Assembly (NCBI GenBank): GCA_036732565.1
Contig: DAINCF010000119.1
Span: forward strand, 1 to 15,773
Source: JAIVJN01 sp036732565
GTDB taxonomy: Bacteria > Acidobacteriota > Vicinamibacteria > Vicinamibacterales > UBA2999
Reading direction: 5' to 3'
Length of the DNA: 15,773 bases
Of this stretch, positions 1 to 6,672 are shown one piece after another. The position numbers were made by a program, and so were the translations under genes. Under the pieces are notes generated by a model. The model made no database searches. It saw only the letters and a list, made by a program, of their open reading frames with translations, and had not been told where the DNA came from. Position 1 is the stretch's first letter, and each line of letters starts with the position of its first letter.

Positions 1-1
1 C

Positions 2-58
2 GAGCTCGACGGTCCTCGCGCCCGCACCCTCCGCGCGCAAGTCTGGGGCGTCGCCTAG
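2..58 (+). CDS. C-terminal tail of an unidentified upstream gene (partial)
   Basis: One frame open from the window edge reads ELDGPRARTLRAQVWGVA and stops at TAG 56-58. Third codon positions are almost all G or C, as in the real genes here, and the stop lies 27 nt before mqnE, a normal spacing for a co-directional neighbour. The other two forward frames are also open over this short stretch, so the frame choice is weak. The product is not recognisable from 18 residues. Confidence 0.3.
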   Translation, partial: ELDGPRARTLRAQVWGVA

Positions 59-85
59 CCCGGTCGCGCCGCGCGTGGCACGCCA

Positions 86-1192
86 ATGCATTCCCGTCTC
101 GCCAGCACAGGCCTCTCCGACATCGCTGACAAGCTCGAGGCGCGCGAGCGCCTGACGTTCGACGAGGGCGTGCGCCTGTTCGTCGACGCCGATCTGCTGG
201 CGCTCGGCTGGCTGGCCAACCGCGAGCGGGAGCGGCGTCATGGCGCCCGGACGTTCTTCAACTACAACCTGCGCCTCGAAGCCACCAACGTCTGCGTCGC
301 CTCGTGCCTGTTCTGCAGCTTCGCTCGGTTGAAGGTCGGCGATCCTGGCGCCTACACCCAATCACTCGAGCAGTTGTTCGAGAAGCTGCGGCAGCGCGCC
401 AATCAGCCGCTCACCGAAGTGCACATCGTCAACGGCCTCCATCCCGAGCTGCCGTTCTCGTACTACACCGACCTGCTGCGGGGAATGAAGGCGATTCGCC
501 CGTCGATTCACTTGAAGTGCTTCACCGCCGTCGAGATCGCGTTCTTCGCGGACCACTACCGCCTGAGCGACGAGCAGGTGCTGATCGCGCTCAAGGAGGC
601 CGGGCTCGACTCGCTGCCCGGCGGCGGCGCCGAGATCTTCGCGGCGCGCGTCCGCCAGAAGATCTGTCACGACAAGTGCGACGGCGATCGCTACATCGCG
701 ATTCATCGCACGGCCCACGGGCTGGGGATGCGCACGAACATCACCATGCTCTACGGGCACATCGAGACGATGGAAGAGCGCGTCGATCACATGATGCGCA
801 TCCGATCGCTGCAGGACGAGACGCGTGGCGTGCAGGCGTTCATCCCGCTGGCCTTCCATCCCGACAACAACCAGATGCGCAAGCTGCCCGCGCCCCCCGC
901 CAGCGACACGCTGCGGACGCACGCGGTGGGGCGTCTGATGCTCGACAACGTCGATCACATCAAGGCCTACTGGGTGTCATCCGGCGTCGAGGTCGCACAG
1001 ACCGCGCTCTGGTTCGGCGCCGACGATCTCGATGGCACCGTGCAGGAAGAGAGCATCTACCACATGGCTGGCGCGCGCACGCCGGCGACACTGTCGACGC
1101 TCGAGATCGAGCGGATCATTCGCGACGCCGGACGAGAACCGATCGAGCGCGATACTTTGTACAACGTCATCCGCGTGCCACAAATGGTGTGA
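86..1192 (+). CDS. mqnE: Aminofutalosine synthase MqnE (radical SAM)
   Basis: This is a cytoplasmic radical SAM enzyme of the futalosine route to menaquinone. The family joins the MqnA product, 3-[(1-carboxyvinyl)oxy]benzoate, to the adenosyl moiety of SAM to give 6-amino-6-deoxyfutalosine. The CxxxCxxC cluster motif is at C70, C74 and C77, within TNVCVASCLFCSF. Further family-typical blocks are NGLHPELPF (116-124), LDSLPGGGAEIF (174-185), and the HRTAHGLGMRTN and MLYGHIETMEERVDH stretches, then QAFIPLAFHP. The SLPGGGAEIF and YGHIET blocks favour MqnE over its paralogue MqnC. At 368 aa the length is normal. The ATG at 86 has no clear Shine-Dalgarno sequence, but the N-terminus fits the family. 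No other mqn gene is visible in the window. Family assignment is confident; substrate is taken from the family. Confidence 0.93.
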   Translation: MHSRLASTGLSDIADKLEARERLTFDEGVRLFVDADLLALGWLANRERERRHGARTFFNYNLRLEATNVCVASCLFCSFARLKVGDPGAYTQSLEQLFEKLRQRANQPLTEVHIVNGLHPELPFSYYTDLLRGMKAIRPSIHLKCFTAVEIAFFADHYRLSDEQVLIALKEAGLDSLPGGGAEIFAARVRQKICHDKCDGDRYIAIHRTAHGLGMRTNITMLYGHIETMEERVDHMMRIRSLQDETRGVQAFIPLAFHPDNNQMRKLPAPPASDTLRTHAVGRLMLDNVDHIKAYWVSSGVEVAQTALWFGADDLDGTVQEESIYHMAGARTPATLSTLEIERIIRDAGREPIERDTLYNVIRVPQMV

Positions 1193-1198
1193 GGCGTG

Positions 1199-1366
1199 GG
1201 TGCCTCGGTGCTTGGTGCCTGGGTGCTCAGTGCTCGAGTGGTGGGGTTCCCGCGCGCTGTCGCACTCAGCACGGAGGCACCAAGCACGCAGGTACCCAGC
1301 ACGCGGGCACCTAGCACGCAGGCACCACGCACGCAGGCACCTCAGGCACTCAGGCACCCCGGCACC
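1199..1366. repeat. Intergenic tandem and inverted repeat block
   Basis: Five direct 15-bp units of the form AGCACGCAGGCACCN run from 1268 to 1342 (starts 1268, 1283, 1298, 1313, 1328), each differing by only a few bases. Three shorter 8-bp units (CAGGCACT, CAGGCACC, CCGGCACC) follow at 1343-1366. The left part, 1201-1233, is an imperfect inverted copy of 1262-1294, so a long imperfect hairpin is possible. The block starts just after the mqnE stop and ends just before the nadA promoter. Short open frames across it are translations of the repeat and not genes. Its function is unknown; it could end mqnE transcription. Confidence 0.85.
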
Positions 1367-1371
1367 CACGC

Positions 1372-1399
1372 TTGTTGCATTTTCACGACGTGCTATACT
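1372..1399 (+). promoter_or_regulatory. Sigma70-type promoter for the nadA leader
   Basis: TTGTTG (1372-1377), a 16-nt spacer and TATACT (1394-1399) form a good -35/-10 pair. The local sequence is noticeably more AT-rich than its surroundings. The predicted start, near 1406, falls at the 5' strand of the first leader helix (from 1407), which supports both the promoter and the leader RNA. An alternative -35, TTGCAT at 1375, leaves only 13 nt and is poorer. Confidence 0.65.
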
Positions 1400-1406
1400 T
1401 CGAGTT

Positions 1407-1569
1407 AGACCAAGTTCCGCGGAGGCGATAGCCGAAAAGCGGGGCTTGGTCTTTTGCCGCCCGGAGATTGCGAAAGATTTCACAAGCTCGCAAGCGGCGG
1501 GGTCCCCAACGCGGCAACCGCGCTGGGTGCTTCGCTGGCCGGACGGCGCAGCCAGAGGGTAGCGCGGCC
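1407..1569 (+). promoter_or_regulatory. Structured nadA 5' leader, candidate NAD+ (nadA-motif) riboswitch
   Basis: About 160 nt between promoter and nadA ATG fold into successive helices. (1) AGACCAAG 1407-1414 pairs with CTTGGTCT 1445-1452; inside it CCGC 1417-1420 pairs with GCGG 1439-1442 around GGC-GATA-GCC 1424-1433. (2) GCCGC 1456-1460 pairs with GCGGC 1494-1498; a 5' bulge CCGGAGA and TTGCGA 1468-1473 with TCGCAA 1488-1493 lie within. (3) A long hairpin spans 1505-1527 with loop CAA. (4) CTGG 1535-1538 with CCAG 1552-1555, or CGCT 1533-1536 with AGCG 1561-1564, would mask the probable SD AGAGGG (1554-1559). Known: nadA-motif NAD+-I riboswitches precede nadA in Acidobacteria and have two similar bulged-hairpin domains. 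Helices 1 and 2 share that layout, but the exact conserved bases were not verified, so the class is inference. Confidence 0.6.
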
Positions 1570-2709
1570 ATGGGCACGTTCCTTCCCGTTTTGACCGAGG
1601 TCGAAAAGCAGAGCCTGCACGAGCGCCAACCGCTCCCCGCAGCCTACCTTGGTCTGTCCGACGAGGAGATGGATCTCAGGATTCACGCCGCCAAGGCGGC
1701 GCTGGGCGATCGTCTCGTCATTCTCGGCCATCACTATCAGCGCGACGAAGTCATCAAGTTCGCCGACTACACCGGCGATTCCTTCAAGCTCGCGCGCTCG
1801 ATCGCGAAACATCCCAAAGCCCAGTTCATCGTCTTCTGCGGCGTCCACTTCATGGCGGAAAGCGCCGACGTGCTGGCGCTGCCTCATCAGCAGGTGATCC
1901 TTCCAGACCTTGCCGCCGGGTGTTCCATGGCGGACATGGCGGCGCCCGATCAGCTCGAGGTCTGCTGGGCCGAGCTCGAGGCGATGGGTGTGGCCGATCG
2001 GACCGTGCCGGTGACCTACATCAACTCCGCGGCGGCCATCAAGTCGTTCGTGGGCGAGCGCGGCGGCACCATCTGCACGTCCTCGAACGCGCGCGCGACG
2101 CTCGACTGGGGCTGGCGTCAGCGCGAGAAGGTTCTGTTTCTTCCCGACCAGCATCTCGGCCGCAACACCGCCTGGCAGATGGCCGTGCCGCTCGAGGACA
2201 TGGTGGTGTGGGATCCGGATGAGCCGTACGGCGGGTTGTCGAAGGACGAGCTGGAGCGCGCGCGCCTGATTCTCTGGAAAGGGCACTGCTCCGTGCACGT
2301 GCGCTTCACCGTCAAGCAGATTGCCGCCGTCCGGCAGCAGTATCCCGGCGTCCGCGTCATCGTTCACCCCGAGGTCCCGTTCGACGTGCTCCGAGCTGCC
2401 GATGACAACGGCTCCACGGAGTACATCTTGCGCGCCGTCCGGCAGAGCGAGCCCGGATCGATCTGGGCCGTTGCCACGGAGGTACACCTCGTCCATCGAC
2501 TCGCAAACGAAGTTGCGCCGGACAAGACCGTGATCTCGCTGGATCAGGTCGGGTGCCTCTGCTCGACGATGTTCCGCGTCTCGCCGAACCATTTGCTGTG
2601 GGTGTTGGAAGGCCTGCTCGACGGCGAGGTCCACAACCGCGTGACCGTCGCCGACGCGCAAAAGAAATGGGCTAGGATCGCTTTGGACCGGATGCTGACC
2701 ATCGTTTAG
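1570..2709 (+). CDS. nadA: Quinolinate synthase NadA
   Basis: NadA is the [4Fe-4S] enzyme that condenses iminoaspartate with dihydroxyacetone phosphate to quinolinate, the first pyridine intermediate of de novo NAD synthesis in the cytoplasm. Cluster ligands are visible as C118 (GCSMADM), C240 (KGHCSVHVRF) and C329 or C331 (DQVGCLCSTM), spaced as in the Bacillus-type enzyme. Other family blocks are ILGHHYQRDE (51-60), DYTGDSFKLA (66-75), FCGVHFMAESADVL, TYINSAAAIK and FLPDQHLGRNTA. The frame stays open upstream to TTG 1468, but ATG 1570 is preferred: it has AGAGGG 10 nt upstream, gives the usual length (379 aa), and leaves the structured leader untranslated. The sod gene follows after 9 nt, so the two are probably co-transcribed. 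Confidence 0.95.
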   Translation: MGTFLPVLTEVEKQSLHERQPLPAAYLGLSDEEMDLRIHAAKAALGDRLVILGHHYQRDEVIKFADYTGDSFKLARSIAKHPKAQFIVFCGVHFMAESADVLALPHQQVILPDLAAGCSMADMAAPDQLEVCWAELEAMGVADRTVPVTYINSAAAIKSFVGERGGTICTSSNARATLDWGWRQREKVLFLPDQHLGRNTAWQMAVPLEDMVVWDPDEPYGGLSKDELERARLILWKGHCSVHVRFTVKQIAAVRQQYPGVRVIVHPEVPFDVLRAADDNGSTEYILRAVRQSEPGSIWAVATEVHLVHRLANEVAPDKTVISLDQVGCLCSTMFRVSPNHLLWVLEGLLDGEVHNRVTVADAQKKWARIALDRMLTIV

Positions 2710-2718
2710 GAGAATTCC

Positions 2719-3324
2719 ATGCCTCATCAATTGCCGGCGCTGCCCTACGACTTCGCTGCGCTCGAACCACACATCGACGCGCAGACCATGCAGATCCATC
2801 ACGGCAAGCATCATCAGACCTACGTGACGAATCTGAACGCGGCGCTCGACAAGCATCCCGAGCTGCACGACAAGAGCCTCGACGACCTGCTGCGCGGCTT
2901 GAGCTCGGTGCCCGACGACATCCGCACGGCGGTGCGCAACAACGGCGGCGGTCACTGGAATCATTCGCTGTTCTGGAAGCTGATGGCGGCCAACGCCGGT
3001 GGCCCGCCGACCGGTGTCGTCGCCGATGCCATCAGCGGCAGCTTCGGCAGCTTCGACAAGTTCAAGGAACAGTTCCAGGCCGCCGGCCTGGCTCGGTTTG
3101 GCAGCGGATGGGCGTGGCTGATCTCGTCGGGAAGCAAGCTGGAGATCATCAGCACACCCAACCAGGACAATCCGCTCATGGACGGCAAGCACGCCATCCT
3201 CGGCGTCGACGTCTGGGAGCACGCCTACTACCTCAAATATCAGAACCGTCGCGCCGACTACCTTGGCGCCTGGTGGAACGTCGTCAACTGGGCGGAGGTC
3301 GGTCGCCTAATGGCGGGCTCGTAG
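2719..3324 (+). CDS. sodA: Superoxide dismutase, Mn/Fe family, manganese-type residues
   Basis: This enzyme converts superoxide to oxygen and hydrogen peroxide. At 201 aa it is a full-length single-chain Mn/Fe SOD without an export signal, so it should be cytoplasmic. Metal ligands are H27 (MQIHHGKHH), H82 (GGHWNHSLFW), D164 and H168 (DVWEHAYY). The metal-type positions, glycines at 76-78 before HWNH and Gln149 in TPNQDNPL, are those usual for manganese enzymes; iron enzymes usually place the key Gln in the first region. The start is secure: AGGAGA at 2708-2713 overlaps the end of nadA and sits 5 nt before ATG. The stop TAG (3322-3324) lies inside a 28-bp palindromic repeat. Metal use is inferred from residues; a cambialistic enzyme is possible. 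Confidence 0.95.
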   Translation: MPHQLPALPYDFAALEPHIDAQTMQIHHGKHHQTYVTNLNAALDKHPELHDKSLDDLLRGLSSVPDDIRTAVRNNGGGHWNHSLFWKLMAANAGGPPTGVVADAISGSFGSFDKFKEQFQAAGLARFGSGWAWLISSGSKLEIISTPNQDNPLMDGKHAILGVDVWEHAYYLKYQNRRADYLGAWWNVVNWAEVGRLMAGS

Positions 3325-3348
3325 GGGCGGCTCGCGAGCCGCCCCTAC
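3321..3348. repeat. 28-bp perfect palindrome, copy 1
   Basis: The half-site GTAGGGGCGGCTCG is followed directly by its exact reverse complement. The identical 28 bp occurs again at 6644-6671, with no similarity in the flanks. Here it overlaps the sod stop codon (TAG is its bases 2-4). It is a dispersed REP-like element; in RNA it would fold as a very stable hairpin at the end of the sod message. Confidence 0.92.
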
Positions 3349-3395
3349 CCCTCTGGCCGCCCCACGCTGGGTTCTCACGAACCTGCACGGAAAAC

Positions 3396-3425
3396 GGCGG
3401 GCTGCGTGTCAGACGCCAGCCCGCC
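3396..3425 (+). terminator. GC-rich hairpin after sod, possible terminator
   Basis: GGCGGGCTG (3396-3404) pairs perfectly with CAGCCCGCC (3417-3425) around a 12-nt loop that can extend the stem with CGT/ACG. The trailing sequence GCGCTTGTCTT is only mildly T-rich, so this is not a textbook intrinsic terminator. It lies between sod and the next gene, where a nadA-sod transcript would end. Confidence 0.45.
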
Positions 3426-3454
3426 GCGCTTGTCTTCAGGACACACTAGAGAGC

Positions 3455-4921
3455 GTGATTCGCCTCAGGAGCGGTCCAGCTCGCGGAGTGCTGGCGGTTG
3501 GTCTGCTGTTGTGGGTCCAGATCTCGACGACCCAGGCGCAAGACATCACCACGGAAGACATCGTGGTCACGCCCTTCTTCCGCGACGTGACGCGAGCGGA
3601 GTCGTGGTCGTTCTTCGATCCCGGTCCCACCGGCGGCGATCCCACCTACAGCTTCCTTGGCAACCGCATGACGTTCGGCGTCAACGTGACGAGTCCGCGG
3701 TGGGAAGCGACGGGCGCGTTTCAGTACATTCAACTGTTCCGGTTGCCGGTCGGGGCGATCGGCCCCGGTGCGCTCGGCAGCGGCGGCTACTATTACTACG
3801 CCGCTGGCAACCGCAACGCCTATCAGTTCTACGCCCGCGCGCTCAACTTCGGGTTCAAGTCGAAGGCCAAGGGGCTACGGATCGTGGGCGGCCGCATGGG
3901 CTACGCCTCCGGCGCCGAGGGTGACTCGGGCGTCGCCTCGCTCGAGCACGTCAAGCGCGATCGCCTCGACTCCCGATTGATTGGCGAGTTTGAGTGGTCG
4001 ATCGTGCAGCGTGCGTTCGATGGCGTGCGCGTCGACGTGGATCGACCGGGCTGGAGGCTGACCGGTGCCGCGCTGATGCCGACCCAGGGCGGCTATGAGG
4101 AGTCCGCCTCGCCGGCGATCACGAAGATCCAGCTCTATTCGGCCGCGGCGACGTTCAAGCCGCACGTGCTGCTCCCGTGGAGCGAAGTGCAGTTCTTCTC
4201 GCACACGTATCGTGACCGGCGCGAGGTCGAAACCCGTCCCGACAACAGCTCGTCCACGGTGACCGAGGCGGACATCACGATGACCACCGTCGGTGCCTCG
4301 CAGGTGGGCATCTTCCCGACGGACTTCGGTGAGGTCGACAGCGTCGTCTGGCTGGCCGGCCAGGCGGGCGACTGGTACGGCAGTTCGCATCGGGCCTGGA
4401 GTCTCGCCGCCGAAGTGGGCCATCGATGGACGGCGATGCCGTGGCAGCCGTGGGTCCGTGTGGGCTTGCTCTATGCGTCGGGCGACAAGGATCCGACCGA
4501 CACGAAGCACGGAACGTTCTTTCAGATGGTGCCGACGAGCCGTCGCTACTCGCTGTCGAACAGCTACGCGCAGATGAACATGAAGGAGCTGTTCGGTCAG
4601 GTGTATCTCTATCCGACTTCGTCGCTCACGCTGCGTGCGGACGTGCATCGGCTCAGCCTGGCGGATCCCAACGATAGGTGGTATGCCGGGAGCGGTGCCA
4701 CCGCGCGGCGCGGCATCTTCTTCGGGTATTCGATTCGTCCGTCGAACGCCGCCACCGAATTCGGCACGGTCGTCGAAGGGTCGGCCGATGTCCGACTCAA
4801 TCGCTACTGGTCGGTGAACGCCTATCTGGGGCACATCGCGGGCGGTGACGTCGTCAAGCGACTGTTCACCGCCGGCCACCGCCTGTCGTTTTTCTATCTC
4901 GAGAACGTCATTGGCTTCTGA
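3455..4921 (+). CDS. Outer-membrane beta-barrel, alginate-export-like porin
   Basis: The 488-aa product starts with a Sec signal (residues 1 to about 29: RLRSGPARG, hydrophobic VLAVGLLLWV, TQAQ|D). The rest is alternating aromatic/polar beta-strand sequence such as GYYYYAAGNRNAYQFYARALNFGFKS in shortened form, ending in FFYLENVIGF with the terminal Phe typical of BAM-inserted barrels. The C-terminal third (an RGIFFGYSIRPSN block, a barrel strand with AYLGHIAGGDVVKRLF, then a final strand) resembles the alginate-export/AlgE-like family. Such barrels pass anionic polysaccharides or small solutes; no substrate can be named here and no polysaccharide genes are nearby. The start is GTG, with only a weak AGAGAG upstream; the frame has no other sensible start before the signal. 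Its stop lies 7 nt from the convergent ferritin-like gene. Confidence 0.75.
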   Translation: MIRLRSGPARGVLAVGLLLWVQISTTQAQDITTEDIVVTPFFRDVTRAESWSFFDPGPTGGDPTYSFLGNRMTFGVNVTSPRWEATGAFQYIQLFRLPVGAIGPGALGSGGYYYYAAGNRNAYQFYARALNFGFKSKAKGLRIVGGRMGYASGAEGDSGVASLEHVKRDRLDSRLIGEFEWSIVQRAFDGVRVDVDRPGWRLTGAALMPTQGGYEESASPAITKIQLYSAAATFKPHVLLPWSEVQFFSHTYRDRREVETRPDNSSSTVTEADITMTTVGASQVGIFPTDFGEVDSVVWLAGQAGDWYGSSHRAWSLAAEVGHRWTAMPWQPWVRVGLLYASGDKDPTDTKHGTFFQMVPTSRRYSLSNSYAQMNMKELFGQVYLYPTSSLTLRADVHRLSLADPNDRWYAGSGATARRGIFFGYSIRPSNAATEFGTVVEGSADVRLNRYWSVNAYLGHIAGGDVVKRLFTAGHRLSFFYLENVIGF

Positions 4922-4928
4922 TTTGGCG

Positions 4929-5369
4929 CTATCCAACCGGCCAGCGTGACAGCATCAAGCGCAGCTCGTCGCGGTGCTTGGTCTCGTCCGAGATGACCTG
5001 ATCGAAATCCGCCACGAGGCCGTACTCCTGGGCCTCCTCGGCTTGCTTGCGGCGGACGACGTAGCGCTCGATCGTCTCGACTTCGGCCTTCAGCGCCGCT
5101 TCGAGCATTCCCTTCGCGTCAGCCGGGACCGTGACCGGCGCCGCCGTGGTCGCAGGCGTGCCGCCCAATGCCGCGATCTTGTCCGCCAGCAACTGCGCGT
5201 GGAGGAGCTCTTCGGGAATCTCGTTGGCGAAGAACGCTCGCAACTCCTGACGATACGGCCCCTGCACCATGCTCGCGTAGAGGCGATACATGATGACGGC
5301 CTGAAATTCTCCCTGCAAATCGATGTTGAGCCCTTCGAGCAGTTGAGCTTGCGCGTTCCCTGTCGCCAT
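4929..5369 (-). CDS. Ferritin-like diiron protein (bacterioferritin/DUF892-type size)
   Basis: This is a 146-aa four-helix protein with a ferritin-like diiron set: E21 (QGEFQAVIMY), E54 and H57 (PEELLHAQ), E98 or E101 (EVETIERY), and E129 and H132 (DETKHRDEL). The ExxH pairs in helices 2 and 4 are diagnostic of the superfamily. A loop of Ala, Thr and Pro (about 70-83) joins the two helical pairs. Family roles are iron oxidation and storage or peroxide consumption; which applies cannot be told. No haem-binding Met of bacterioferritin could be assigned. The ATG has AAGGA about 8 nt upstream. It lies 42 nt downstream of moeA on the same strand, so it may share that transcript. Confidence 0.82.
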   Translation of the reverse strand: MATGNAQAQLLEGLNIDLQGEFQAVIMYRLYASMVQGPYRQELRAFFANEIPEELLHAQLLADKIAALGGTPATTAAPVTVPADAKGMLEAALKAEVETIERYVVRRKQAEEAQEYGLVADFDQVISDETKHRDELRLMLSRWPVG

Positions 5370-5411
5370 TTTTGTCGTCCTTTCCGATGTCTGCTTGAGT
5401 GTAGCAAACAG

Positions 5412-6620
5412 CTAGAAGAGCACGACATCGACGAGCTCGCCTGCTTCGACGATGTCGGTGTTGGCGGCGATCTCGATGTAGCCGTCGGCTTTCGACATCG
5501 ACGTGATATCGCCGGACGCCTTGAACGCGGGCACCGCGTGGCCGTTCTCGAGCCGCACCGTGTAGAACTGATGCCGGCCCGTCGTCGAGACGATGCGGCG
5601 GGAGAGCGTCGCGGCGATCGTCTTCAGTTGCGCTGGTGGCAGCCGCGCCATGCGGCGTAGTGCCGGCGCCAGCAGGATGTAGCCGTTCGAGAGACACGAC
5701 GTGGGATACCCCGGCAGGCCGAACACGGGCTTGCCGTCGATCAGACCGAACACCGTCGGCTTGCCGGGCTTGACCGCGATCCCGTGAAAGAGCACGCGTC
5801 CTCGTCGCTCCACGGCATCCATCAGCAGATCGCGATCGCCGACCGAGCTTCCGCCCGAGAAGACGACGAGGTCGCACGCGAGGCAGCGGTCGATGGCGGC
5901 GTCGAGCGCGTCCATCGTGTCCTCGGCGGCAGGAAGCGGGACGGGCACGCCGCCGTGCTCGGCGACGATCGCGCTGAGCGTGAAGCGATTGATGTCGTAG
6001 ATCTGCCCTGGCGCGAGCGGTTCGCCGGGCGCGACGATCTCGTTGCCGGTGGAGAGGATCGCGACCGCCGGTTGGGCGAAGACGTGGACGTCCGTGAGCC
6101 CCAGCGCGGCGATCGCGCCGACCCGACTCGGATTCAGCCTGTCGCCACGCGCGAGCACGACCTGGCCGTGTCGGATGTCCGCACCCTGCGCGCCGATGTG
6201 CTGCCGGGGATGGACGGGCGACAGGATGCGGATGTCGCGGCCGTCCGCGCTTTCCGTTTCTTCCACCATCACGACGGCATCCGCGCCGTCGGGCAACGGC
6301 GCGCCGGTCGCGATCTCGATGCATTCACCGCGCGCGAGGTGATGGGATGAGGTCTGGCCGGTGTAAAGGCGCTCGACGCATCGCAGCGAGACGGGCTCGC
6401 TCCGGCTCGTCCCGAAGGTGTCCTCGGCGATCACCGCATAACCGTCCATCGCGGCGCGCGCGAACGGCGGCACATCGCGATCGGACACGACATCGGTCGA
6501 CAGCACGCGTCCGTTCGCGGCGCTGAGCGCGACGCGCTCGCTTCGCTCGATCGGCGACAGCGAATCGTTGACGATCGCCCGCGCGTCCTCGAGCGTGATG
6601 GTGTCTTTGATCGGTCGCAT
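5412..6620 (-). CDS. moeA: Molybdopterin molybdenumtransferase MoeA
   Basis: MoeA inserts molybdate into adenylylated molybdopterin to give active molybdenum cofactor in the cytoplasm. The 402-aa product shows DVPPFARAAMDGYAV (49-63) with the functional Asp59, GAPLPDGADAVVMVEET (107-122), STGNEIVAPGEPL (190-202), VVFSGGSSVGDRD (252-264, MoCF-fold active site) and GKPVFGLPGYPTSCL (296-310). The frame extends upstream to 6719, but that extension translates the 28-bp palindrome and part of the neighbouring gene, so ATG 6620 is chosen; it begins MRPIKDTITLEDA and has AGAGG a short way upstream. It lies directly downstream of the moaB/mogA-type gene on the same strand, matching their consecutive reactions. 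Confidence 0.95.
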   Translation of the reverse strand: MRPIKDTITLEDARAIVNDSLSPIERSERVALSAANGRVLSTDVVSDRDVPPFARAAMDGYAVIAEDTFGTSRSEPVSLRCVERLYTGQTSSHHLARGECIEIATGAPLPDGADAVVMVEETESADGRDIRILSPVHPRQHIGAQGADIRHGQVVLARGDRLNPSRVGAIAALGLTDVHVFAQPAVAILSTGNEIVAPGEPLAPGQIYDINRFTLSAIVAEHGGVPVPLPAAEDTMDALDAAIDRCLACDLVVFSGGSSVGDRDLLMDAVERRGRVLFHGIAVKPGKPTVFGLIDGKPVFGLPGYPTSCLSNGYILLAPALRRMARLPPAQLKTIAATLSRRIVSTTGRHQFYTVRLENGHAVPAFKASGDITSMSKADGYIEIAANTDIVEAGELVDVVLF

Positions 6621-6643
6621 CCGAAATCCGCCTCTTCGTCTCC

Positions 6644-6671
6644 GTAGGGGCGGCTCGCGAGCCGCCCCTAC
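6644..6671. repeat. 28-bp perfect palindrome, copy 2
   Basis: This copy is base-for-base identical to the one at 3321-3348 (half-site GTAGGGGCGGCTCG). On the transcribed minus strand it begins one base after the moaB stop codon and ends 23 nt before the moeA ATG, so it lies in the message between two genes expected to be co-transcribed. Confidence 0.92.
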
Positions 6672-6672
6672 A

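Noticed and set aside
1268..1342. Possible CRISPR array
   Set aside because: The units are directly adjacent 15-mers with no spacers, and there are no cas genes.
1196..1408. Short open frames in both directions over the repeat block
   Set aside because: They are low-complexity translations of the 15-bp repeats, with no SD and no conserved features.
1535..1553. SRP-RNA-like string (GGCCGGACGGCGCAGCC) in the nadA leader
   Set aside because: It resembles the GGAA-loop/GCAGCC part of SRP helix 8, but the matching 5' strand and flanking helices are absent, and it overlaps the nadA translation start region.
1468..1569. N-terminal extension of nadA from a TTG at 1468
   Set aside because: It would translate the structured leader, has no SD, and makes NadA longer than the family; ATG 1570 fits better.
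1480..3222. Long antisense frame (580 codons) over nadA and sod
   Set aside because: High GC keeps the antisense frame open; its translation has no recognisable domain, and nadA and sod explain the DNA.
5119..6324. 401-codon minus-strand frame overlapping moeA and the ferritin-like gene
   Set aside because: It is an Arg-rich shadow frame of two well-supported genes.
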